IMG/VR virus record: IMGVR_UViG_3300009593_000049
Location: 1-38,420 of that record
Direction: 5' to 3' (one strand)
DNA: 38,420 bases
Origin: a virus
A program made the position numbers and the translations under genes. Below the pieces are notes generated by a model. The model worked only from the letters and a program-made list of their open reading frames with translations, did not search any database and was not told the origin of the DNA. Every line of letters starts with the position of its first letter. Within the stretch, counting starts at the first letter, position 1. Below, one piece after another: positions 1 through 7,410 of the stretch.

Positions 1-606
1 CTTCTCACCCATATCTATTCGTTCTTGTGTAGGTTTAGATTTCACTAAACGGTACTCTTGCATCATATTATTCTCTTGATAAAATGCAACACGATAGATA
101 GGATCACCTCTCTTAATTATAAGAGGTTTAGTTCTATCTATTACATCAACTGCAAATGACAGTGGTCTCTCCCATTGAGATAAGTTCCACCTCCCAGAGA
201 TCAGATTGAAATTATTATTGAGTGCTGTGAGTCCTGTATCCTTCTGCTCTACCCATATATTCTTTGCCTTTGTCCACATCATAATCTTAGGGATGAACAT
301 TTGTATTGAAGGATGTATATGCCAATCCTTAATTGGTAATACAAATCTATCAAATAGTCCTACAAGATTAGGTGAGTGGATACTCTGATTCTCATAATCA
401 AACTCTAATGTTAAATCTCTAGGTGCATAGACAGTGAACTCTCTCTTTGTTAAATGTGACCACGCAGGGCATTTATAGTACTTTAATACATTAGTCTTCT
501 CATCAATATGTCTTGTTGGTTCAATCCCAACACCATCTATCTCTATTGATGACTTGAGAGCATCATTAGCAGCACCTTCGAATTGATAATAATATATGTC
601 AACCAT
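1..606 (-). CDS. DUF6065-like protein, copy 1 (3' end cut by window edge)
   Basis: This frame stays open from an ATG at 606 to the window edge (202 codons visible), so the C-terminus is missing. I translated it by hand. It begins MVDIYYYQFEG and aligns along its length with the protein at 1160-1879. Both share a YYQ(F/Y)EG start, an ID(G/V)DGVG(I/L)EP-like stretch, CPAW, a (T/I)VYAPR motif, LNNNF or RNNNF, and IKRGDPIY(R/K)(V/L)AFYQE near the end. I therefore call it a tandem paralogue. The family resembles DUF6065 proteins, whose function is unknown to me. Its ATG overlaps the end of the HNH gene by 8 nt (ATGGTTGA), suggesting translational coupling. It is the last visible gene of the halogenase-oxygenase cassette. 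Confidence 0.75.
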   Translation of the reverse strand, partial: MVDIYYYQFEGAANDALKSSIEIDGVGIEPTRHIDEKTNVLKYYKCPAWSHLTKREFTVYAPRDLTLEFDYENQSIHSPNLVGLFDRFVLPIKDWHIHPSIQMFIPKIMMWTKAKNIWVEQKDTGLTALNNNFNLISGRWNLSQWERPLSFAVDVIDRTKPLIIKRGDPIYRVAFYQENNMMQEYRLVKSKPTQERIDMGEK

Positions 607-1123
607 TGCCATTCTTTTTCCTTTGACTGGAATTACCTAATGGTGATGTCCATCTTAAATTATCAATATGATTATTTGACGTGTCTGCGTCAATATGGTC
701 AACATAAGCAGATTCTCTTACAAATTGCTTCATTGATTCAGGTGACTTATCCCAATCTGCTTTAGGAACAGGTGGATGCTCATCAATAGGTTCCCAGGTC
801 TCCTTTACCGCTCTATGATATCTAATATTAACTTTACTATGTTTTGAACTAACTTGTCCTGCACCATTGGTGGATGCAACATAATCATATTCCTTAAAGA
901 ATCCTATAGGAACACTTAAATTAACAGCAAGAGGTCTAGCATATGTTCCTTTTACCCCACGCTCTTCAACTAACTGTTTTCTTGTATGATCTAACATTTT
1001 GGGAGTACCTCTTCCCTTTGTTCGTTTGTTGCTAAGAATTTTACCACACTTACTCACATAATAATCTGGTATTTCCATTCCCTTATGAATGAGTGGTTTG
1101 AACTCGATGTTGTTAAAAAGCAT
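599..1123 (-). CDS. HNH homing endonuclease, free-standing
   Basis: The 174-residue protein ends in a typical HNH module. A YHRAV histidine (about residue 103) is followed by VDHIDADTSNNHIDNLRW (about residues 141-158), the usual DH...N...H...N signature of HNH nucleases that nick or cut DNA. The N-terminal DYYVSKCGKILSNK stretch resembles NUMOD4-type DNA-binding motifs found in phage homing enzymes. The frame opens at a TTG at 1129, but the ATG two codons later (1123) is the more likely start; neither has a clear ribosome site. The gene lies between two DUF6065-like paralogues, both with intact N-termini, so it is an intergenic free-standing endonuclease and not an intron ORF. Confidence 0.82.
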   Translation of the reverse strand: MLFNNIEFKPLIHKGMEIPDYYVSKCGKILSNKRTKGRGTPKMLDHTRKQLVEERGVKGTYARPLAVNLSVPIGFFKEYDYVASTNGAGQVSSKHSKVNIRYHRAVKETWEPIDEHPPVPKADWDKSPESMKQFVRESAYVDHIDADTSNNHIDNLRWTSPLGNSSQRKKNGNG

Positions 1124-1159
1124 TTTCAAATTGCAAACTATAGTAAGTGTACCATAAAA

Positions 1160-1879
1160 TCAACCATTGAACAACCACCCGAAGGGACATTTCTCTTCCT
1201 TGTCTTTAAAGATGAGATCATCAGCAAGATGAGATTGAAAATGTTTCACCTTCATTCTCTTATACACATCTAATAGTAATTCAGTATGTGGTTGTGCCTT
1301 CTCCATTTTAAATGTCTGGTCGAGATTGTCCTCTTGATAAAATGCTAATTTATAAATCGGATCTCCACGTTTAATAACAACAGGTTCATTTGGATCACAT
1401 ATATTAAATCCAAATGATATTGGTCTACACCAAGATGATAAATTAAACCAACCATTTGTTAGTGTGAAATTATTATTACGTGATGTCATTGGGTGATCTT
1501 TAACTTCAACCCATACTCTCTTTGATTCAGTCCAACATAGTACCATTGGACACATTATTTGAATTGTTGTTATTGGTTTAGTTTTATTTTCTACCTTAAC
1601 ATAATTATTAACTTCTTCATTGGTCATACTAGGTGAACCAACTGCACCTCTTTCATTATCAATATGCAATATTATTTCACGAGGTGCATAAACTATAAAC
1701 TCTCTTGAGTTCTTATGCCTCCAAGCAGGACATTCCCAATTGGGTGTATTCCCAGGTGAGTAAGTTTCGAGAACTTTTTTTGGTTCAAGACCAACTCCAT
1801 CCACATCTATACAAGAATCCCAAGCATCAAGAGTATTATGTACTCCTTCATATTGATAGTAATTAATCTTGACAGACAT
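1160..1879 (-). CDS. DUF6065-like protein, copy 2
   Basis: This 239-residue protein is the complete neighbour and clear paralogue of the partial gene at 1-606. It shares the NYYQYEG start, DVDGVGLEP, CPAW, FIVYAPRE, SRNNNFTL and KRGDPIYKLAFYQEDN segments. Its C-terminus (about residues 195-239) is charged and has two late cysteines. The family resembles DUF6065, for which I know no biochemical function. The conserved tryptophans and RGDP turn suggest a compact beta-rich enzyme or binding fold, but that is inference. The start overlaps the end of the upstream 2OG oxygenase by 17 nt, and the gene sits in one transcription unit with the halogenase. Confidence 0.7.
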   Translation of the reverse strand: MSVKINYYQYEGVHNTLDAWDSCIDVDGVGLEPKKVLETYSPGNTPNWECPAWRHKNSREFIVYAPREIILHIDNERGAVGSPSMTNEEVNNYVKVENKTKPITTIQIMCPMVLCWTESKRVWVEVKDHPMTSRNNNFTLTNGWFNLSSWCRPISFGFNICDPNEPVVIKRGDPIYKLAFYQEDNLDQTFKMEKAQPHTELLLDVYKRMKVKHFQSHLADDLIFKDKEEKCPFGWLFNG

Positions 1880-2405
1880 AGTTGAAATTAATGACGATTC
1901 TATTTGTAGCGAGGGTAGGACAGGACGATGCGTGCATTTTTAAACCATCAAAAATAACGAGTTTCCCCTTCTCTGGTTTAATGGTTTGCTCAATCTCACC
2001 ATTCTTTGCAAAAAAGTGAGTATCACCGTCAGAATCATTCACATAATACAGTGCTGTAGTATGTGGAATCTCTGCATCCGTATGTGGCATATTATAACCT
2101 ATCCTTGTAGGTAATAGCAACCCACCCTTAACTCTCAGTAGTTCGTGTTTAGGAGTTGGGACAAACGAGAGAAAAAGTGGAAATAAAAAATCCCAATATT
2201 GATCCTCTATCTTATTATCTCTATCGTAGAACATATGTGCAAATCCTGGAGTGCTCTGAGCATTAGGATACCTGCTCCTCATCTCACTGGTGTAAGCATA
2301 TGTTACCTCACTCAATAGATGCCAATCAAATCTAACATTGGACATCATTGAATGAATCTTGTCCTGATATAGTTCAGGTATAATATCTCTTCTTACTTCA
2401 ATCAT
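1863..2405 (-). CDS. 2OG-Fe(II) oxygenase-like protein
   Basis: The 180-residue protein carries the iron and 2-oxoglutarate signature of the prolyl-hydroxylase/2OG dioxygenase fold: H108-T-D110, a distal H158 in the KMHASS segment, and R169 in NRIVINF. Such enzymes hydroxylate or otherwise oxidise a substrate using O2 and 2-oxoglutarate; the substrate is unknown. I chose the ATG at 2405 over the longer frame from 2444 because it gives an 8-nt ATGATTGA overlap with the previous stop, the same junction type as at 606. It is the second of two neighbouring oxygenases in the halogenase cassette. Annotation as oxygenase is well supported by residues; the specific role is not. Confidence 0.75.
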   Translation of the reverse strand: MIEVRRDIIPELYQDKIHSMMSNVRFDWHLLSEVTYAYTSEMRSRYPNAQSTPGFAHMFYDRDNKIEDQYWDFLFPLFLSFVPTPKHELLRVKGGLLLPTRIGYNMPHTDAEIPHTTALYYVNDSDGDTHFFAKNGEIEQTIKPEKGKLVIFDGLKMHASSCPTLATNRIVINFNYVCQD

Positions 2406-3021
2406 TGCCACCGTACATAATTGCAAGACAGACTCTATCATCATCTGACTGTGATGGTTCTGTTCTATGTTTCAACCAACCAGGAAATACCAGGACATCA
2501 CCCTCTTCAACTGCTACAGTTTTCCACAGATCTAACTGTGGTTCTCCAGGTGACCCCCAACGGTGATATTCATAAGGATCTCTAAATTGAAAGTACCCTG
2601 AATTAGTGGAGTGCTTAAGATATGCAGAGATAACTAAAGGACAACCATTGTGGTGGTGCTCCATAGTCATTCCACTTCTCTTGTGTGTATTGACCCAAGA
2701 TCTAATAGGTACAGGTTGACCACTACCATAATCCCAGTGATTCCACAATGCGTGAAGATATGGTTGCATATGATTTATAAATGGTTGCATTATCTCCCAG
2801 TAATGTGGTTGATGCTCAACATTATATGCAGTTGAGAAAGCATTACCAGTTTCTAATGCTGCACCAGTACCAGTATTTTGAATAGTATGGTCAATTAGTT
2901 TTCCACAATGCTCTTGCAGTGATCCACCATCATATTCAAAATCATACTTAAATCTCCACAACCAGTGTGGAGATACAGGAATAGTTTCTTGATCTTTTAA
3001 TATGTCAAGCAGATGTCCCAC
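2398..3021 (-). CDS. 2OG-Fe(II) oxygenase-like protein (TIGR02466-type)
   Basis: The protein (207 residues from GTG 3021) has a histidine cluster EHHHNG (H122-H124), a GDVLVFPGWLKH block with H185, and R196 in DDRVCLAIM. This layout matches the phage 2OG-Fe(II) oxygenase family described as TIGR02466. The frame is open from a TTG at 3063, but a GGAGG lies 6 nt before the GTG at 3021, so that start is preferred; it overlaps the upstream gene by 17 nt. The neighbouring gene 1863-2405 is also an oxygenase but is not an obvious recent copy. The substrate is unknown; linkage to a halogenase suggests a shared modification pathway, which is inference. Confidence 0.72.
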   Translation of the reverse strand: MGHLLDILKDQETIPVSPHWLWRFKYDFEYDGGSLQEHCGKLIDHTIQNTGTGAALETGNAFSTAYNVEHQPHYWEIMQPFINHMQPYLHALWNHWDYGSGQPVPIRSWVNTHKRSGMTMEHHHNGCPLVISAYLKHSTNSGYFQFRDPYEYHRWGSPGEPQLDLWKTVAVEEGDVLVFPGWLKHRTEPSQSDDDRVCLAIMYGGND

Positions 3022-3316
3022 CAATAACCTCCATTTCTTCGGTACCTCCACCAGTCTGGTCAAGATCAGTTAATGATGGCATTGCAGTTTCAGAGTCATC
3101 ACCTAATACATCTCTCTTACATATTAACAGTGCATCAATAGCACCCTCAAGTTGTGACTTACGTTTAAATGCGTCACTACGCTTCTCAAATTCGATAGTG
3201 GTAACACCATAAGGATTTAGTTTCTTATCACTAAACTCCTTATCATACCTTTCAATATCTACATCACACTGTTGCTTCTGTAGATAGAAGTTTTGTATAA
3301 GTTCATCAATAGTCAT
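3005..3316 (-). CDS. Small unknown protein, helical
   Basis: I do not recognise this 103-residue protein. Its first two thirds look helical and charged (DELIQNFYLQKQQCDVDIERY, then EKRSDAFKRKSQLEGAIDALL), consistent with a short coiled coil; the last third is acidic and glycine-rich (DDSETAMPSLTDL, GGGTEEMEVIGG). The ATG overlaps the preceding stop by 4 nt (ATGA), so it is probably translated by re-initiation after the DUF6065-like gene at 3313-4104. It could be an adaptor or carrier for the enzymes around it, but nothing in the sequence proves that. Confidence 0.6.
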   Translation of the reverse strand: MTIDELIQNFYLQKQQCDVDIERYDKEFSDKKLNPYGVTTIEFEKRSDAFKRKSQLEGAIDALLICKRDVLGDDSETAMPSLTDLDQTGGGTEEMEVIGGTSA

Positions 3317-4104
3317 AGTTTTTCTCCGTCAGAGTGATACTTAATGGTTTTCATTGCACGTGCTATTCTACCTTGTACATTGTCGTGAATCATATATTCA
3401 GACTTGATAGAATAATTAAATGCTGCTTCTAACTCCCAGTCTTTAGCATTAGCAGGTTCTTGAACTACATCATACCATTCTCTTTCGAGGTAAGTTCTGG
3501 GTATTGGTATATATTGTGCTATAGGTGTACCTGCTTTAACAAGTGTACCTTCTGGACCTGTGTCCATTTCGTGCCACATTAACTGCACATTCATTTGTAG
3601 TGCAAAGCGAGGATCGAATACACCACTAACTGCTTCGAAACGTGGTTCATTATTCCAATGAACTGGTGATTGTAGCATCACAATATCATCAGATGCTCTA
3701 ACCCTCCAAGGTAATTCCATCTTAATAATATGTGCAAGAGTATCTCTTGGACTATCAATCAATGGCATTACTTGTTCAGGTGCGTGATCTGAAATGTAGT
3801 TGCTGTGTCTCTGGAATGTATTTGGTACTTCATATTGAAATGATATACCATCACCATTAGTAATTATAATGAAATCCATTGGTGCAACGACTGTCCAACC
3901 AAGTCGGGCAATCTGTTTAATACCAGGACAATTTGAAGAGTTCTGTGATCCTTGTAAGGGGCACCTTCTCTTCTTGACAGCAGGATCTAACCACTGTCTC
4001 TTAACTTTGCTGGTTGGTATCAGTGGATAGCACTCAGCAAGACCAGGTTCTAATGAATAGAATCTAACCCAAGGTTTCTTCTTTTTAAAGAAGTTAAAAT
4101 TCAT
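3313..4104 (-). CDS. DUF6065-like protein, divergent copy 3
   Basis: The 263-residue protein starts with a basic patch (FFKKKKPW) and contains KRRCPLQGSQ, CPGIKQ, a TVVAPMDFII segment, PRFALQMN and a KAGTPIAQYIP stretch near the C-terminal third. This order parallels the CPAW, VYAPR and RGDPIY blocks of the proteins at 1160-1879 and 1-606, so I read it as a distant third member of the same DUF6065-like family. Function is unknown. It overlaps both neighbours by 4 nt (ATGA at 4101-4104 and 3313-3316), which implies coupled translation with the small genes on either side. Confidence in the gene is high, in the family moderate. Confidence 0.65.
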   Translation of the reverse strand: MNFNFFKKKKPWVRFYSLEPGLAECYPLIPTSKVKRQWLDPAVKKRRCPLQGSQNSSNCPGIKQIARLGWTVVAPMDFIIITNGDGISFQYEVPNTFQRHSNYISDHAPEQVMPLIDSPRDTLAHIIKMELPWRVRASDDIVMLQSPVHWNNEPRFEAVSGVFDPRFALQMNVQLMWHEMDTGPEGTLVKAGTPIAQYIPIPRTYLEREWYDVVQEPANAKDWELEAAFNYSIKSEYMIHDNVQGRIARAMKTIKYHSDGEKL

Positions 4105-4292
4105 CTTTCTAACTTCTCCTCTACTATATCCATAAGATGCTCAAACTCTTTAAGATGCTCTAAATCATATAGTAACTTAGATATTTGAGTTACAACCAAT
4201 GGTTTTTCATTAGTAGCAGCAGACTTAATTGCTGATCTGATACTCCCTTCTGCTTCAAGTAAGTAGTCTAATGTTTGTTTAGATAGTGCCAT
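4101..4292 (-). CDS. Small unknown protein downstream of halogenase
   Basis: This 63-residue acidic, helical protein (MALSKQTLDYLLEAEG...MDIVEEKLER) starts 2 nt after the halogenase stop and ends in a 4-nt ATGA overlap with the next gene. I do not recognise a family. Heptad-like leucines (LLYDLEHLKEFEHLMDI) suggest a helical hairpin or dimer. Its fixed place between the halogenase and the DUF6065-like gene makes a role as partner, carrier or substrate possible, but this is inference. Confidence 0.6.
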   Translation of the reverse strand: MALSKQTLDYLLEAEGSIRSAIKSAATNEKPLVVTQISKLLYDLEHLKEFEHLMDIVEEKLER

Positions 4293-4294
4293 AA

Positions 4295-5938
4295 TTAATC
4301 AATAAGTTCAGGTCTGATGTCATCTCCCTTGTAGATGTTATCACGTAGGTATTCATAATGAGATGGACATTCATCACTGGTAACGAAATCCTCCACCTCT
4401 TTAGTATACTCTAGATGCTTCTGTTCGAGATATTCTAACTCTTTAGGATCACGTGGATTATAATAATCCTTGCCTAATATCATACCATTTCCTGCTGCAA
4501 CATAATTCATCCCACCCATTCCTGTGTCCAAACCGTGATCCAGATCTAGTGCACTTCCCAGGCGTTCATAATTGTCATTGATACGTATAAGTCCATCCAT
4601 CTCTTTCCATAGGTACTCATTAATTTGAGTACACCATCTCCAATATGGATTATCATCACGTCCACTAAGTGCATAGTGCATAGCAACGAACTTATTGAAT
4701 CCTATTACCTCACGTTGAGCAGAATAGTTAAACCATTGCCGTTCAAGTCTGGTAATATATCCTCTTCTTCTGTTGAGTACATCAACAAGTCTAAGGATAT
4801 TCTCGTGTGTGGTTAATAGTCCTGTTGACTCTAATGGTTCAACAAAACCGTATGATAACCCAATACCAACAACATTCAAGTTCCACGCTTTCTCGTGATA
4901 TCCATTCTTAACATCAACCTCCTTCACTTCATACTCGTCAGGAGTGACACCAAACTTGTTCTGTATCCAAGTTTCAAACTCAGGTATTACCTCAGTGCTC
5001 ATTGCAAATCGTGATGACCAACAATAACCAACTCCTACTCTATCCCATAGAGGTATAGTCCACGCCCAACCATTTGTCATTGCCTGGCAATCAGTCACGC
5101 AGTGCATTATCTCTTCACGTTCTTCCTGTGTCTTATAAGGAATACGTGCATATAATGCTCTATCATTAGCAAGGTCATCAAACTTATTATATCTTGTTCC
5201 TAACTGTTGTTCTAATAGTACACTAGAGAATCCAGTGCAATCAACAAACAGATCACCAACAACACCAACTGTTCTCTTATCTTCAATCAAACGAACAGCA
5301 AGTTGTTTAATAGTTCTATTAGACTCAGCAGGTGATCCACCTTTTATAATATCTTTAACGGTACCACGTACTTCACCTACAATATGTGTGAATCTACCTT
5401 CATATTGATAGCATACATTCTCACGTAAATACTGACCAAACTTCTCAGCATCTAAATGATATGCTACCTCAGTTCTCCAATCAAAACTTCTAAATCTATT
5501 GTCTCTATTATCCCATTGTTTGTTATGTTTAACTAATGCACTCTGCTCTGTATTATAGAACTCAGCGAATGTCCCAGGTGTCCATTTTTCAGGGTCATTA
5601 CGTGCTAAATCAAACCAGTCATTAAGTCCTTTGATCTTGTCTATAAAATCAAACTCTCCAAATGGATACTGGAATGTTTCCCCTATTTGACTAAAATCAG
5701 TGAACTGAATACTATTCTTATATGTTGCATTACAATATGGCATCCAGTCCTCATCTTTGAGTCCTAATGCAATCAAATACTTATTAAAATGTCCTAGTGT
5801 ACTCTCACCTACACCTATTGGTGGTTTATCACTTTCGATTAATACTACATTAATCCACGGACATAACTTTAACAATGCAGCAGCAGTCATCCATCCAGAT
5901 GATCCACCACCAACTATAACAACATTTTCAACCTTCAT
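4295..5938 (-). CDS. Flavin-dependent tryptophan-halogenase-like protein
   Basis: The 547-residue protein has the hallmarks of the FADH2-dependent tryptophan halogenase family (PrnA/RebH type), which use reduced flavin, O2 and halide to chlorinate or brominate aromatic rings through HOX. Visible motifs are the FAD dinucleotide site GGGSSGW (10-16), GVGEST (42-47), a lysine at K74 aligned with the catalytic lysine near position 79 of PrnA, the family WxWxIP motif as WAWTIPL (291-297), and EPLESTG (367-373) with E370 matching the catalytic glutamate. Length equals the family norm, so it looks intact and active. No flavin reductase is visible in the window, so a host enzyme would have to supply FADH2. 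A GAGGA lies before the ATG. The substrate is unknown; free tryptophan is not implied. Confidence 0.92.
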   Translation of the reverse strand: MKVENVVIVGGGSSGWMTAAALLKLCPWINVVLIESDKPPIGVGESTLGHFNKYLIALGLKDEDWMPYCNATYKNSIQFTDFSQIGETFQYPFGEFDFIDKIKGLNDWFDLARNDPEKWTPGTFAEFYNTEQSALVKHNKQWDNRDNRFRSFDWRTEVAYHLDAEKFGQYLRENVCYQYEGRFTHIVGEVRGTVKDIIKGGSPAESNRTIKQLAVRLIEDKRTVGVVGDLFVDCTGFSSVLLEQQLGTRYNKFDDLANDRALYARIPYKTQEEREEIMHCVTDCQAMTNGWAWTIPLWDRVGVGYCWSSRFAMSTEVIPEFETWIQNKFGVTPDEYEVKEVDVKNGYHEKAWNLNVVGIGLSYGFVEPLESTGLLTTHENILRLVDVLNRRRGYITRLERQWFNYSAQREVIGFNKFVAMHYALSGRDDNPYWRWCTQINEYLWKEMDGLIRINDNYERLGSALDLDHGLDTGMGGMNYVAAGNGMILGKDYYNPRDPKELEYLEQKHLEYTKEVEDFVTSDECPSHYEYLRDNIYKGDDIRPELID

Positions 5939-5954
5939 AAGAATTAATCCTCTT

Positions 5955-5988
5955 CATTATATAGGGCATTATATAGATCCATATTATA
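5955..5988 (-). promoter_or_regulatory. Three TATAAT-like boxes before the halogenase gene
   Basis: On the minus strand TATAAT occurs at 5983-5988, 5968-5973 and 5956-5961; the last two are within a direct repeat CTATATAATG with 12-nt period. All lie 18-50 nt before the halogenase ATG. They could be host-type -10 elements or late-promoter variants. I see no good -35 box at the right spacing, so promoter type is uncertain. Confidence 0.45.
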
Positions 5989-5992
5989 CCAG

Positions 5993-6018
5993 AAAATCCC
6001 CCCAATTGGGGAGATTTT
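5993..6018 (-). terminator. Hairpin terminator between fibre gene and halogenase
   Basis: A near-perfect inverted repeat, AAAATC(T)CCCC-AATT-GGGG(GG)GATTTT, stands 25 nt after the stop of the gene at 6043-6567. The stem is GC-rich in the centre and flanked by A/T runs, so it can act as a factor-independent terminator and separates the fibre operon from the halogenase cassette. The symmetry means it could work in both directions. Confidence 0.65.
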
Positions 6019-6042
6019 GGTGATTAGATCAGATTGATATTT

Positions 6043-6567
6043 TTATGTGCCTAGTTCATCATAGGTACGACCCCATCCTGAGAAACGTTCCCAGATTGGT
6101 GCGTCTATTGTAGCACGTTTTGCTGGTCTTGTCGTTGCTGGTTCAGCAGCATCACCCATAAAATCAGCAATTTCATCATCAGTCATTGTTGGATCCATTG
6201 GTTCCGCAACGGATGATGGTTGTGTTGTGTTCTCTTTAATTGCTTTGATGTGATTAAACCACAGAGCATCTCCAGCATCTAATGCTTTACCTGCTGCTAG
6301 GTCTTTGTATAACATATCCAATTGTTCCCCGACCTCACCATAAGCAACTTTGCGAATGGTACCAGGATCTGAATATGCGTCAGTACGCTTAACCCATACT
6401 GCATCAGCAGCAGAAGGAGACCATTCTAGTGTCCAATCTTTTGTGATGTCATCAGGTGCATTAACCCACATTTGTGAACAACCACGTCCTAAGAATAGTA
6501 CGTACTCTTCACCAGGGTCTACGATGTCGGCAACTGCGCCGTTGAAGTCCATTAATGCTTTCTTCAT
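6043..6567 (-). CDS. Virion-associated protein with YGEVGEQLDMLYKDL motif
   Basis: The 174-residue protein has a central stretch KVAYGEVGEQLDMLYKDL (about residues 73-90) followed by DALWFNHIKAIKE. This is close to the YPSIGDQLDMLYHD...WWxHIK motif common in marine phage tail-fibre and fibre-associated proteins. The N-terminal half (residues 1-65) is beta-like and tryptophan-rich; the C-terminal tail is acidic then basic. It is the last gene of the tail-fibre operon, 7 nt after the glycine-rich adhesin, with AGGGGA before its ATG. A role in fibre assembly or as a fibre tip component is likely but not shown. No enzymatic motif is visible. Confidence 0.6.
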   Translation of the reverse strand: MKKALMDFNGAVADIVDPGEEYVLFLGRGCSQMWVNAPDDITKDWTLEWSPSAADAVWVKRTDAYSDPGTIRKVAYGEVGEQLDMLYKDLAAGKALDAGDALWFNHIKAIKENTTQPSSVAEPMDPTMTDDEIADFMGDAAEPATTRPAKRATIDAPIWERFSGWGRTYDELGT

Positions 6568-6574
6568 TGTTCCC

Positions 6575-7375
6575 CTATTTGTAGTTGATAACGCAGACTA
6601 CACCATACTTACCGTTAGATCCACGGAAACTATGGAAGTGTCCACCTGATCCACCAGCACCATATGCAGCGTGGTCTTGGTGGTTATGACTGAAGTTACC
6701 ACCATTTGGCCAACCCCCTCCAACTGATCCACCGAAGTGAGATGTGCCTCCAATTCCTCCACCACCACCGTGGTGAGATTGTCCACCTCCACCCCAGACG
6801 TTCAAGTCTCCACCAGAACCATTACGTCCTAGTCCACCTGAGTGTCCAGCATTTCTGTTAGCACCGTGTCCACCACCAGCAGATAGGTAAGGACCGAAAG
6901 ATGATGAACCACCATCTCCACCGTGACCGAAGTACCAGGTACCTCCACCACCTCCACCGATTGATATACCAACGGAACCAATACTATTAACGTCTAAAAC
7001 TCTTTCAGAGTATCCACCAGCAGCACCTGATTCTCCGTGCCCTGACGCTCCTCCTCCACCTCCTTGTACTCGTACGTGTATGTACTTGACACCAGATGGT
7101 TTGTTCCAGGTACCGTTACCTGTCCATACTTGTAGTGATTGAATGTTCTCTCCACCTCCAGCAGCCCATTGCATCGATGAACCGTCGTTAGAAAGAAATT
7201 TACCACTCTGACCTGACACCGAAGGTACAATCTGACTAGAAGATCCAGACATCGTACCATTAATGGTGATGTTACTGACTGTCAGTGCTCCGTTCGCTGT
7301 TATGTTACCTGAAGCAAGGGAGAATCCGCCAATGCCTGAGAGGTCTCTAATAGATGCAACTTTAAGTGTACTCAT
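6575..7375 (-). CDS. Glycine-rich tail-fibre adhesin
   Basis: The 266-residue protein starts with a fibre-type segment (TLKVASIRDLSGIGGFSLASG, then SGKFLSNDGSSMQWA around residues 57-71) that recurs in cyanophage fibres. From about residue 75 there is a WTGNGTWNKPSG...HVRVQGGGGG domain, then long Gly/His/Ser-rich stretches to a beta-like end (KYGVVCVINYK). This resembles glycine-rich fibre-tip adhesins such as the T2/S16 gp38 type, where poly-glycine II helices pack and variable loops bind receptors; that structural reading is inference. A late promoter stands 24 nt upstream. Residues in the loops (HGES, SFGPY, NRNAGH, HNHQDH) are likely the host-specific part. Confidence 0.72.
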   Translation of the reverse strand: MSTLKVASIRDLSGIGGFSLASGNITANGALTVSNITINGTMSGSSSQIVPSVSGQSGKFLSNDGSSMQWAAGGGENIQSLQVWTGNGTWNKPSGVKYIHVRVQGGGGGASGHGESGAAGGYSERVLDVNSIGSVGISIGGGGGGTWYFGHGGDGGSSSFGPYLSAGGGHGANRNAGHSGGLGRNGSGGDLNVWGGGGQSHHGGGGGIGGTSHFGGSVGGGWPNGGNFSHNHQDHAAYGAGGSGGHFHSFRGSNGKYGVVCVINYK

Positions 7376-7399
7376 TTTGCTTTAGTTTTTCCTCAGTTT

Positions 7400-7407
7400 T
7401 ATTTATA
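7400..7407 (-). promoter_or_regulatory. Late promoter TATAAATA before glycine-rich adhesin
   Basis: Exact T4-type late promoter octamer on the minus strand, 24 nt before the ATG at 7375 and just after the stop of the gene at 7411-7989. It would be read by gp55/gp33-modified host polymerase. Confidence 0.7.
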
Positions 7408-7410
7408 CAA

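Noticed and set aside
1-1879. HNH gene as part of a group I intron splitting one gene
   Set aside because: Both flanking genes have their own ATG and complete homologous N-termini; they are paralogues and not two halves.
2398-3063. Longer start TTG at 3063 for the oxygenase
   Set aside because: Overlaps the upstream gene by 59 nt; GTG at 3021 has a GGAGG at the right distance. It cannot be excluded.
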